A stretch of 64,000 bases of DNA from Deltaproteobacteria bacterium (lineage in GTDB: Bacteria > Myxococcota_A > Polyangia > DRWM01 > JAAZOP01). Positions 7,009-15,200 of the stretch are shown here, piece by piece. Positions within the stretch are counted from its first letter, which is position 1. Every line of letters starts with the position of its first letter. Made by a program: the position numbers and the translations under genes. Below the pieces are notes generated by a model. The model did not search any database. It was not told the origin of the DNA and saw only the letters and a list, made by a program, of their open reading frames with translations. The DNA lies in NCBI GenBank assembly GCA_016218765.1, contig JACRCZ010000141.1, positions 117,398-181,397 on the forward strand, written 5' to 3'.

Positions 7009-9960
7009 ATGGTGCGTTCGAGTCTCGTGTGGTGCGGCTTGCTGCTTGCGGCGCTCGGGTGCGGCCGGTCGATGATGGAGGATGGACCGGGCATGTTCTC
7101 CGATGCGGGCGAGCCGCCGGTGCCGGAGTGTACGGGCTCGGCGGAGTGCGACGACGGCAACGCGTGCAACGGGGCCGAGGAGTGCGTGCGCGGCCGTTGC
7201 GCCGGCGGCGCCCCGATGAACTGCGACGACGGCATCGCCTGCACGCTCGACGCCTGCGATCCCGACACGGCCGGCTGCGTGCACACGCCGGACTCCACGC
7301 GCTGTCCGTTCGGCGAGGTCTGCGATCCGGCCGCCGGCTGCGTGGGCTCGCACCCGTGCACGACGGACGCCGAGTGTTCCAACGGCGCGTGGTGCGACGG
7401 CGACGAGCGGTGCGTCGGGGGCTTCTGCCGCTCCGGCGTCGCGCGGTCCTGCGATGACGGCATCTCCTGCACGGCCGACACGTGCAACGACGCCACGGAC
7501 GCCTGCGACAACCGTCCCAACGACGTGGCCTGCGCCGACGGTTCGTACTGCAACGGCGACGAGACCTGCGTCGCGGGCGTCGGCTGCCGCGCCGGAACGG
7601 CGCGCACCTGCGACGACTTCAACGCCTGCACGACGGACGTCTGCGACGAGGCGATGGGGGCGTGCCGCCATTCGCCGAGCGACGGCGACCGCGACACCTA
7701 CGGCGCGCTGGCGTGCGGCGGGACCGACTGCGACGACGGCGACGCCACGGTCAATCCCGGGGCCCGCGAGGGCTGCCGTGACGGGCGGGACAACGAGTGC
7801 GACGGCCACACCGACTGCTCCGACACCGACTGTCTGGCCGACCCCGCGTGCGTCGTCTGCACCCCGGAGGTCTGCACGGACGGCGCCGACAACGACTGCG
7901 ACACGATCGTCGACTGCGCCGACACCGATTGCACCGGCACCCCGGCCTGCGGCTGCGTCCCGGTGCGCGAGGTCTGCAACGACGGGCGCGACAACGACTG
8001 CGACCTCGTCGCCGACTGCCTGGACCTCGCCGACTGCGCTTCCGACCCCGCGTGCATCGTCTGCACGCCCGAGGTCTGCACCGACGGCGCGGACAACGAC
8101 TGCGACCGCCTGGCCGATTGCGACGACCCGGACTGCGCGAGCGATCCGCGCTGCTGCATCCCGTCGCGCGAGGACTGCCTGGACGGTCGCGACAACGACT
8201 GCGACGGCCAGACCGACTGCACCGATACGATGGACTGCTCCTGGGATCCTCGCTGCTGCGTCCCGACGACGGAAGCATGCATGGACGGCCGCGACAACGA
8301 CTGCGACGAGCGCTACGACTGCGACGACCCGGACTGCGCCTCCAGCCCGTTCTGCTGCGTCTGGACCGGGCCGGAGATCTGCAACGATCGCGTCGACAAC
8401 GACTGCGATCTGCAGACCGACTGCTCCGACTGGGACTGCTCCCGCACGCCGATCTGCACCGGGTGCTGGCCGGAATCCTGCGCCGACGGCGTCGACAACG
8501 ACTGCGACCGCCTCGTCGACTGCGCGGACTCCGACTGCCTCCTGATGCCCGAGTGCTGCGTGCCCGTGCCCGAGGTCTGCGGCGACGGCATGGACAACGA
8601 CTGCGACTTCATGTGGGACTGCGAGGACGACGACTGCTTCTCCGACCCCGCCTGCTGCTGGCCGTCCCCGGAGATGTGCTCCGACATGTGGGACAACGAC
8701 TGCGACCGCCTCGTCGACTGCGCCGATCCCGACTGCTCCAGCGCCCCGGCCTGCTGCCGCCCCACCACCGAGGTGTGCAACGATCGCGTCGACAACGACT
8801 GCGACTTCTACACGGATTGCTCCGACTCCGACTGCGTGACCAACCCCGCGTGCGTCACGTGCACGCCGGAGAACACCGACGCCGCCTGCAGCGACGGGCT
8901 GGACAACGACTGCGACCGCCTCCGCGACTGCGCCGACTCCGACTGCGCCTCCACCCCCACCTGCTGCGTGCCCACCTGGGAGGACTGCCGCGACGGCCGC
9001 GACAACGACTGCGACGGCCTCACCGACTGCGCCGATCGCATGGAGTGCGGCTGGGATCCCGAATGCTGCATCCCCGGCAGCCCCGAGATCTGCATGAACG
9101 GCATGGACGACGACTGCGACGAGCGCTACGACTGCGACGACCCCGACTGCGCCGATGACCCCCTGTGCTGCGTCTGGACCGGGCCCGAGGTCTGCAACGA
9201 CGGCCGCGACAACGACTGCGACCGCTCCACCGACTGCTCCGACTGGGACTGCCGCCGCAGCCCCGCCTGCATCGGCTGCACCGCCGAGGTGTGCACCGAC
9301 GGCATCGACAACGACTGCGACACCGTGACCGACTGCGCCGACTCCGACTGCGCCGTCGTCCCCGCCTGCTGCGTCCCCTCCGCCGAGGTCTGTTCCGACT
9401 GGCGCGACAACGATTGCGACGGCCTCACCGACTGCGGCGATACCTGGGACTGCGCCACCGATCCCGCCTGCTGCTGGCCCGATGGGCCCGAACGCTGCAA
9501 CGACTGGTACGACAACGACTGCGACGGCGATATCGACTGCCTCGACACCGACTGCACCGACGATCCGTTCTGTCTCCCGGCGCCGGACACCTGCGACGAA
9601 CCCCTGATCGACATCAGCATGGGCGGCACCTTCACCGGCTCCACCCGCACCCTCGCCGACGACTACCAGGCCTCCTGCGGCGGCGGCGCCCGCAGCCCCG
9701 ACACGGTCTACGTCGGACGCCTCGCCCGCCGCATGACCGTCCACCTCGACACGATCGGGTCCGACTACGACACCGTCCTCTACATCCGCTCCACCGACTG
9801 CGCCACCGGGTCCGAGGTCGCCTGCGACGACGACGGCTCCGGCGTGGGCACGGCCTCCCAGATCGAGACCACGCTGCGCGCCGGCACCTACTACGTGTTC
9901 GTCGACGGGTACGGCACCGGCAGCTCCGGCAACTACACCCTCAACGTCTGGGCGTTCTGA
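7009..9960 (+). CDS. 983-residue Cys/Asp-repeat lipoprotein (18 MopE-like units plus PPC-like domain)
   Basis: A ribosome binding site (GGAGGT, 6998-7003) precedes the ATG. The signal peptide ends LAALGC. Residues about 45-240 contain Cys-rich units (CxDGxxC, CNGxExC). Then come 18 consecutive units of about 33 residues of the form EVCxDGxDNDCDxxxDCxDxDCxxxPxCC, related to the putative metal-binding MopE motif (C-x-DG-x-D-x-DCDG-x-x-D) but with extra Cys. The last 125 residues form a PPC-like domain with the motifs FTGSTRTLADDYQ and DYDTVLYIRS. The regular Asp and Cys pattern suggests disulfide-linked modules binding Ca2+ or another metal; this is inference from the motif family. The six last units and the C-terminal domain are paralogous to the next gene. 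Confidence 0.9.
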   Translation: MVRSSLVWCGLLLAALGCGRSMMEDGPGMFSDAGEPPVPECTGSAECDDGNACNGAEECVRGRCAGGAPMNCDDGIACTLDACDPDTAGCVHTPDSTRCPFGEVCDPAAGCVGSHPCTTDAECSNGAWCDGDERCVGGFCRSGVARSCDDGISCTADTCNDATDACDNRPNDVACADGSYCNGDETCVAGVGCRAGTARTCDDFNACTTDVCDEAMGACRHSPSDGDRDTYGALACGGTDCDDGDATVNPGAREGCRDGRDNECDGHTDCSDTDCLADPACVVCTPEVCTDGADNDCDTIVDCADTDCTGTPACGCVPVREVCNDGRDNDCDLVADCLDLADCASDPACIVCTPEVCTDGADNDCDRLADCDDPDCASDPRCCIPSREDCLDGRDNDCDGQTDCTDTMDCSWDPRCCVPTTEACMDGRDNDCDERYDCDDPDCASSPFCCVWTGPEICNDRVDNDCDLQTDCSDWDCSRTPICTGCWPESCADGVDNDCDRLVDCADSDCLLMPECCVPVPEVCGDGMDNDCDFMWDCEDDDCFSDPACCWPSPEMCSDMWDNDCDRLVDCADPDCSSAPACCRPTTEVCNDRVDNDCDFYTDCSDSDCVTNPACVTCTPENTDAACSDGLDNDCDRLRDCADSDCASTPTCCVPTWEDCRDGRDNDCDGLTDCADRMECGWDPECCIPGSPEICMNGMDDDCDERYDCDDPDCADDPLCCVWTGPEVCNDGRDNDCDRSTDCSDWDCRRSPACIGCTAEVCTDGIDNDCDTVTDCADSDCAVVPACCVPSAEVCSDWRDNDCDGLTDCGDTWDCATDPACCWPDGPERCNDWYDNDCDGDIDCLDTDCTDDPFCLPAPDTCDEPLIDISMGGTFTGSTRTLADDYQASCGGGARSPDTVYVGRLARRMTVHLDTIGSDYDTVLYIRSTDCATGSEVACDDDGSGVGTASQIETTLRAGTYYVFVDGYGTGSSGNYTLNVWAF
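7771..9573 (+). repeat. Array of 18 coding repeats of about 100 bases (DNDCD units)
   Basis: Each unit contains a near-invariant GACAACGACTGCGAC core encoding DNDCD (variants DNECD and DDDCD). Units 5-8 and 13-16 match each other in order, including the odd variants TDTMDC/TDRMEC-type, DERYDCDDPDC and a VWTGPE linker. This shows block duplication of four units on top of single-unit duplication. Confidence 0.85.
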
Positions 9961-9979
9961 CCCCGGGAGGGAGGTGCCC

Positions 9980-11983
9980 ATGCGCCGACGACTCGCCCTG
10001 TTCCTCGTTGCCGCGGCCTTCACCCTCGCCGGCTGCTGGGACTCCCACGCCTGGCAGCTCGAGCCCGAGGCCGATGTCCCCGAGCCGGACTGGCCCGACC
10101 GCCCCGAAACGTGGGACCGGCCCGAGACCGACGAGGACGCGGATGCGGACTCGCCGGACGTTCCCGACCTCCCGGATCTCGTGGACGGCCCCGACGTCCC
10201 CGACGTCCCCGACATTCCCGACGTGATCGACCGACCGGACGTCCCGGACGTGATCGACGTGCCCGACGTCCCGGATTACCCGGACTACCCGGACGTCCCG
10301 GACGTAATCGATCGCCCGGATGTCCCGGACGTGATCGACGTGCCCGACGTCCCGGACTACCCGGACGTTCCGGACGTAATCGATCGCCCTGACGTCCCGG
10401 ACGTGATCGACGTGCCCGACGTCCCGGACTACCCGGACTACCCGGACTACCCGGACGTTCCGGACGTGATCGATCGCCCGGATGTCCCGGACGTGATCGA
10501 CGTGCCCGACGTCCCGGACTACCCGGACGTCCCGGACGTGATCGATCGTCCCGACCTTCCCGACGTACCCGACGTCCCGGACTACCCGGACGTTCCGGAC
10601 GTGATCGATGTGCCCGACGTTCCGGACTACCCGGATGTCCCGGACGTGATCGACCGTCCCGACCTTCCCGACGTCCCCGATGTCCCGGACTACCCGGACG
10701 TTCCGGACGTGATCGATGTGCCCGACGTTCCGGACATGCCGGACATGCCGGACATGCCGGACATGATCGACCGTCCCGACATGCCCGACGTGCCTGACGT
10801 TCCGGACGTGATCGATGTGCCCGACGTCCCGGACATGCCGGACATGATCGACCGTCCCGACATGCCCGACGTTCCAGACGTCCCGGACGTGATCGACGTC
10901 CCGGACATGATCGACGTTCCGGACGTGATCGACCGCCCGGACGTTCCGGACGTGATCGACATCCCCGAGGACGGCGAGGCGGACGCGCCGTGCTTCCCGA
11001 TCGCGACCTGGGAGCGCTACTGCGGCAACCTCCGCGACGACGACTGCGACGGGCTGCTCGACTGCCTCGACACGATGGACTGCTCGGGTGCGCCGGAGTG
11101 TTGCGAGCCGACCGGTCCCGAGGTCTGCACCAACGGGATCGACGACGACTGCGACTCGCGCTGGGACTGCGACGACAGCGACTGCTGGGACCATCCGTGG
11201 TGCTGCATTCCGACGGGCGTCGAGGTGTGCAACGACCGCCTGGACAACGACTGCGACCAGACGACGGACTGCTCCGATTTCGACTGCCGCCGCAGCCCGA
11301 TCTGCATCGGCTGCCGTCCGGAGAACTGCACCGACGGCATCGACAACGACTGCGACACCGTGACGGACTGCCCCGACGGCGACTGCTTCTCCAACCCCGC
11401 GTGCTGCGTGCCGGCCGCCGAGCTGTGCTGGGACGGCATCGACAACGACTGCGACGGCTCGACCGACTGCACGGATTCCTGGGACTGCGCCGCCGATCCC
11501 TCCTGCTGCTGGATGAACCCCGAGATCTGCGACGACGGCCTGGACAACAACTGCGACGGCGCCTCGGACTGCGACGACTGGGCGTGTGCGGGCGACCCGA
11601 GCTGCGCTCCCGACACCTGCGACCGCGCCGTCGACGTCGGCACCGGCGGCACCTGGTACGGCAACACCTGCGGCCTGGTCAACGACTACCAGGGAACCTG
11701 CGCCGCCTCCAACAGTCCCGACGTCGTCTACGTCGGCACGTTGCCTTTCCCCATGACCGTCCAGATCGATACCATCGGCTCGAGCTTCGACACGGTGCTC
11801 TACGTCCGGGAGGGCGACTGCTTCGGTCCCGAGGTCGGCTGCGACGACGACGGCGGCGGCTGGCCCAATTCCCAGCTCGTTCTCACCCTCGAGCCCGGCA
11901 CCTACTACGTCTTCGTCGACGGCTGGGGCCGCTCGAGCTGCGGCGACTACGTCCTCAACATCCAGCCCCTCTTCGGTCCGTAG
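9980..11983 (+). CDS. Lipoprotein with a 90-triplet Asp-Pro stalk, six Cys/Asp repeats and PPC-like domain
   Basis: Ribosome binding site GGGAGGGAGG precedes the ATG at 9980; a GTG six bases upstream is less likely. The lipobox is FTLAGC (about residues 14-19). Residues 59-328 are 90 consecutive triplets with Asp at every second position of the triplet, mainly PDV, PDY, PDM, IDV and IDR. Six MopE-like Cys units follow (about residues 345-540), then a PPC-like domain with TWYGNTCGLVNDYQ and SFDTVLYVRE motifs. From residue 345 onward it parallels units 13-18 and the C-terminal domain of the preceding gene. It lies 19 bases downstream of that gene and is probably co-transcribed. The architecture suggests a surface head held off the membrane by a long rigid acidic rod. 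Confidence 0.9.
   Translation: MRRRLALFLVAAAFTLAGCWDSHAWQLEPEADVPEPDWPDRPETWDRPETDEDADADSPDVPDLPDLVDGPDVPDVPDIPDVIDRPDVPDVIDVPDVPDYPDYPDVPDVIDRPDVPDVIDVPDVPDYPDVPDVIDRPDVPDVIDVPDVPDYPDYPDYPDVPDVIDRPDVPDVIDVPDVPDYPDVPDVIDRPDLPDVPDVPDYPDVPDVIDVPDVPDYPDVPDVIDRPDLPDVPDVPDYPDVPDVIDVPDVPDMPDMPDMPDMIDRPDMPDVPDVPDVIDVPDVPDMPDMIDRPDMPDVPDVPDVIDVPDMIDVPDVIDRPDVPDVIDIPEDGEADAPCFPIATWERYCGNLRDDDCDGLLDCLDTMDCSGAPECCEPTGPEVCTNGIDDDCDSRWDCDDSDCWDHPWCCIPTGVEVCNDRLDNDCDQTTDCSDFDCRRSPICIGCRPENCTDGIDNDCDTVTDCPDGDCFSNPACCVPAAELCWDGIDNDCDGSTDCTDSWDCAADPSCCWMNPEICDDGLDNNCDGASDCDDWACAGDPSCAPDTCDRAVDVGTGGTWYGNTCGLVNDYQGTCAASNSPDVVYVGTLPFPMTVQIDTIGSSFDTVLYVREGDCFGPEVGCDDDGGGWPNSQLVLTLEPGTYYVFVDGWGRSSCGDYVLNIQPLFGP
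10154..10963 (+). repeat. Coding minisatellite: 90 nine-base units encoding X-Asp-X
   Basis: The units are variants of CCGGACGTC and ATCGACGTG. Higher-order blocks of about 72-81 bases, each ending in an IDR triplet, recur about eight times. Tyr triplets dominate the middle and Met triplets the 3' third, the pattern expected from local expansion of sub-blocks. The frame is never broken. Confidence 0.95.
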
Positions 11984-12014
11984 TTCCTTCGCGCCTGCTT
12001 CCCCCTTTCTTCCC

Positions 12015-12055
12015 CTTTGCGTCCTGTGCGTCTCTTTGCGTTCTTTGCGCGAAAT
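12015..12055. repeat. Dispersed repeat family A (CTTTGCG-type heptads), copy 1
   Basis: Imperfect tandem CTTTGCG/TCTTTGCG units ending in GCGCGAAAT lie between the lipoprotein stop and the glutamine synthetase start. Related copies lie at 16705, 18181, 24223, 37310 and 43390. Confidence 0.8.
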
Positions 12056-12099
12056 CCCCTCCGCGTGTACCCTCCGCCCCGAAAGGAGCACGGCCCCAC

Positions 12100-13524
12100 A
12101 TGTTCGAACGAGCCGGCGAGGCGATCGCGTACATCCGCAACAACGGGATCGAGATGGTCGACGTCAAGTTCACCAACCTCTTCGGCGGCTGGCACCACAT
12201 CACGATGCCGGCCGCGCGCATCAGCGAGCGGCTGCTCGAGGAGGGCGAGGGGTTCGACGGGTCGAGCGTTCCCGGGTTCACGCGTCTCGAGAAGGGCGAC
12301 ATGCTCCTGGTCCCCGATCTGGGCAGCGGCTTTCTCGACCCCTTCTGCGCGCTGAAGACGCTTTCGTTCCTGGGGACGATCGTGACGACCGAGGGCCGGG
12401 CCCTGTACCACCGCGACCCCCGCGGCATCCTGCGCCGCGCCGAGGCCTGCCTGGCGTCGTTGGGCTGGGCCACGAAGTCCCTCTGGGGCCCCGAGCTCGA
12501 GTTCTACGTCTTCGACTCCGTCCAGTACGACAACACGGTTCACGGCGCGGCCTACTCGGTCGACTCCGACGAGGCGGCCTGGCGGTCCAAGGAGAAGTCC
12601 GGCGCCGGCTACGCCGTCCCGCTCGGCCGCGGGTACCACGCCGCCCCGCCGCTCGACCGCCTGCACGACCTGCGGACGGAGATGGTCAAGATCCTGACCG
12701 AGCTCGGCGTCCCGATCCGGTACCACCACCACGAGGTCGGGGGGCCCGGACAGTGCGAGATCGAGCCGGCCATCGGCCCCGCGCTCAAGCTCGCCGACGC
12801 CGTCATGATCATCAAGTACGTCGCCAAGATGGTCTCGGTCCGCCACGGCAAGTCCGCCACGTTCATGCCCAAGCCGCTCTACGGCGAGGCCGGCAACGGC
12901 CTGCACTTCCACCTCACCGTGCGGAAGGGTGACGAGCCGGTCTTCTTCGACTCGTCGGGTTATGCCGGCCTCTCCGGGCTGGCCCACTCCTTCATCGCCG
13001 GCATCCTGGAGCACGGCCCCGCGCTCCTCGGCCTGTGCAACCCCTCCACCAACAGCTACAAGCGGCTGGTCCCCGGGTACGAGGCGCCGATCAACCTCTT
13101 CTTCTCCTCCGGGAACCGTTCGGCGGCCATCCGCATCCCCGACTACGCGCGGGCGCCCGAGGAGAAGCGTTGCGAGTTCCGGCCGCCCGACGCCACCTGC
13201 AATCCGTATCTTGCGATGTCCGCCATCCTCCTGGCCGGCATCGACGGCGTGGAGCGCCGGCTCGATCCCGCCGCGCTCGGCTTCGGTCCCATTGACGAGA
13301 ACATCTTCGAGTGGTCCGACGAGAAGCGTCGCGCCATCCGCCCGCTGCCGACGTCGCTGGCCGACGCGCTGCGCGCGTTGGAGGCCGATCACGAGTTCCT
13401 GTTGCGGGGCGGCGTCTTCACCGAGGACATTCTCCAGGCCTGGACGACCCGCAAGCTCCGCGAGCTGGTCGACGTCCAGCGCCGCCCGCACCCGTACGAG
13501 GTCGAGCTGTACTACGCGATCTGA
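12100..13524 (+). CDS. glnA: Type I glutamine synthetase
   Basis: The 474-residue protein spans the full GS-I fold: an N-terminal beta-grasp (about 1-110) with DGSSVPGF, and a catalytic domain with GPELEFYVF, HHHEVGGPGQCEIE (metal- and ammonium-site residues), GNGLHFHL, NSYKRLVPGYEAP (flap Glu) and NRSAAIRIP. It makes glutamine from glutamate, ammonia and ATP in the cytoplasm. The ATG at 12100 follows AAAGGAG (12082-12088). Near the C-terminus, the Tyr that is adenylylated in enterobacterial enzymes (NLYDLPPE context) aligns with Phe403 in NIFEWSDEK, so classical adenylylation control is probably absent. The C-terminal end overlaps the convergent metallophosphoesterase gene by 107 bases. Confidence 0.95.
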   Translation: MFERAGEAIAYIRNNGIEMVDVKFTNLFGGWHHITMPAARISERLLEEGEGFDGSSVPGFTRLEKGDMLLVPDLGSGFLDPFCALKTLSFLGTIVTTEGRALYHRDPRGILRRAEACLASLGWATKSLWGPELEFYVFDSVQYDNTVHGAAYSVDSDEAAWRSKEKSGAGYAVPLGRGYHAAPPLDRLHDLRTEMVKILTELGVPIRYHHHEVGGPGQCEIEPAIGPALKLADAVMIIKYVAKMVSVRHGKSATFMPKPLYGEAGNGLHFHLTVRKGDEPVFFDSSGYAGLSGLAHSFIAGILEHGPALLGLCNPSTNSYKRLVPGYEAPINLFFSSGNRSAAIRIPDYARAPEEKRCEFRPPDATCNPYLAMSAILLAGIDGVERRLDPAALGFGPIDENIFEWSDEKRRAIRPLPTSLADALRALEADHEFLLRGGVFTEDILQAWTTRKLRELVDVQRRPHPYEVELYYAI

Positions 13525-15109
13525 GCGCGAAGGCCCCCCGGCGCCGGCGCAACAGCAGCGCCGACCCGAGGACCACCCCGAACCACAGTCCCGGCGGGTC
13601 CGCACCGGCCGCCGCGCACCGGCATCCCGAGCGTCGCGGCGCGCCGGTTCCGCGGTCCGTCCCGTCCGAGGTGACGTCCCGCCCCGATTCCGTGGCGCCG
13701 CCCGCGGCGGCGTCCTGCGCCCCGGCCCCGTGCCCTGCGCCCGATGGAACGGGGACGCCCGCCGTCGCATCACTTCGGGCGTCCGCGTCGCCTCCCGCTC
13801 CCGCGTCAGCGGAAGCCGGCGCCCCCGCCGTCACCACCACCCCCGACCGGTCGCTCAGGCTTCCGTACACCAGCGCCGTCACCCCGTCGGCGAACGGAAT
13901 GCCCGTGCTCCGCCCCCATTCCCGTACCGCTTCCCGGCTCGCCGCCGACTCCGCCGCCGTCTCGCGCAGCGGGTGGTAGGTCCGCACGATTCCGCCGTCG
14001 TAGAGCGCCAGCGCGTGCCACCCCATCGGGTACTGCACGAGCGCCGAGAAGACGTACTGCGTCGCCGTGCCGCGTTTTCCCGTCCAGTTCAGGTGCACGT
14101 GGCCCGACAGCACCGCGGCCACCTGCGGGCTCCGCTCCAGGAGATCCTCGAGCGCCGCGGCGTCCTGGAGGTACGTGTACCGTGCGTCCCGTCCCAGCGC
14201 CACCGCCGCCGGGTGCGACGCGTACGGGTGGTGCATGGCGAGGAGGGTGGGCCGCTCGGGCGCTTCCGCCAGCGTCCCCTCCAGCCATCCGTGCTGTTCG
14301 TCCCCCAGTGCGCCCCAATTGTCCCCCGGGACGGCCGAGTTCAGCAGCGCGACGCGCCACGGCCCCAGGTCCAGCACACCGCGCCCGTCCTCCATCCGGC
14401 ACTCCGGCGACTCGAGCTTCTCCAAGAGCTCGCGCCAGCGCTCCTTCCATTGCTCGTCCCACCCGTCGTGGTTCCCTGGAATCACGCACATCGGAATGCC
14501 GCCGCGGTCCGGCTCCGCCACGGCCGCCCACGTCGCGGCCGTCGGCCGTTGCGCCAGGTCGCCCAGGATCACGATCGCCCGCGGCAGCCCGGCCGGCAGC
14601 GCGCCCGCGTGCCCCACGATGTCCTTCATCGCGGCCGCGTACGCCGCCCGCGACGCGCCCAGGCGCCGGACGCCGTTCGGGCAATCGTCGACGCACAGGT
14701 GAATGTCCGTCAGCACGAAGAGCCTGGCCCGCAGCTCGCCGGGCGGCGGCTCGGGTGTCGTGACCCGGGTCGTCGGTCCGTCTTCCGCCACGCGCAGCTC
14801 ATAGGCGGTCCCCGGTTGCAGCTCCTCCGCCTCCGCGACGTGGTAGCGCGACGGCGCCGCGTCCGACGCGAAGGCCTCCCACCCCGCATCCCCGGCGTCG
14901 CTGGTGTCCGGGGCCCCGTCGCTCCTCCGGACCCACCACCGCGCCGGCTCCTCCGCCTCCGTCGTCCACTCGAGCACGACCTCCGTCGGCGCCACCGACG
15001 CGACCTGGACGCCCCCCGCCCCGGCCGGCCCCGCCGCCAGGACCACCGCAGCTCCGATCAGGGCCCCCGCCGCCCCCCGCCCTACCCGCACTCCCCTATC
15101 TGTGTCCAT
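13418..15109 (-). CDS. Secreted metallophosphoesterase with a fibronectin-like domain and MYXO-CTERM-like anchor
   Basis: About 563 residues: signal peptide (residues 10-30, ending AGPAGAGG), an Fn3-like domain (about 30-110, SVAPTEVVLEWTTE), then a calcineurin-like phosphoesterase domain with LTDIHLC, VILGDLA, PGNHDGW, MHHPYAS and SGHVHLNW. After a low-complexity Ala/Gly/Asp linker comes SGCRCAAAG, a hydrophobic helix and RRRRG, matching the MYXO-CTERM sorting-signal pattern. The frame then runs about 38 residues further, antisense to the glnA 3' end. The start is unsure: the ATGs at 15109 and 15166 both lie inside copies of a dispersed repeat, as does a GTG at 15091. Confidence 0.8.
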   Translation of the reverse strand: MDTDRGVRVGRGAAGALIGAAVVLAAGPAGAGGVQVASVAPTEVVLEWTTEAEEPARWWVRRSDGAPDTSDAGDAGWEAFASDAAPSRYHVAEAEELQPGTAYELRVAEDGPTTRVTTPEPPPGELRARLFVLTDIHLCVDDCPNGVRRLGASRAAYAAAMKDIVGHAGALPAGLPRAIVILGDLAQRPTAATWAAVAEPDRGGIPMCVIPGNHDGWDEQWKERWRELLEKLESPECRMEDGRGVLDLGPWRVALLNSAVPGDNWGALGDEQHGWLEGTLAEAPERPTLLAMHHPYASHPAAVALGRDARYTYLQDAAALEDLLERSPQVAAVLSGHVHLNWTGKRGTATQYVFSALVQYPMGWHALALYDGGIVRTYHPLRETAAESAASREAVREWGRSTGIPFADGVTALVYGSLSDRSGVVVTAGAPASADAGAGGDADARSDATAGVPVPSGAGHGAGAQDAAAGGATESGRDVTSDGTDRGTGAPRRSGCRCAAAGADPPGLWFGVVLGSALLLRRRRGAFALRSRSTARPRTGAGGAGRRPARGACGSSRPGECPR

Positions 15110-15185
15110 CGGTGTCCATCGGTGGTTTGTTTCCCCCCTCTCGGCTCCTCCCCTATCTGTGTCCATCGGTGTCCATCGGTGGTTT
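15091..15185. repeat. Dispersed repeat family D, two copies 57 bases apart
   Basis: The word CCTATCTGTGTCCATCGGTG, continuing into a second TCCATCGGTGG, occurs at 15091-15128 and again at 15148-15185. On the minus strand each copy contains two ATG codons, and the first copy supplies the likely start codon of the metallophosphoesterase. Similar words are common between genes in unrelated bacteria, from memory and not searched here. Confidence 0.85.
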
Positions 15186-15200
15186 CTTCTTCCCCCTCCC

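Noticed and set aside
7771..10963. Regularly spaced repeats suggestive of a CRISPR array
   Set aside because: Repeats are in frame, codon-periodic and imperfect, with no spacers of constant length; they encode protein modules, and no cas gene is near.
6907..12091. Long open frames on the minus strand opposite the Cys and Asp repeat genes
   Set aside because: They are mirror images of periodic GC-rich coding repeats, with low-complexity products and no ribosome binding sites.
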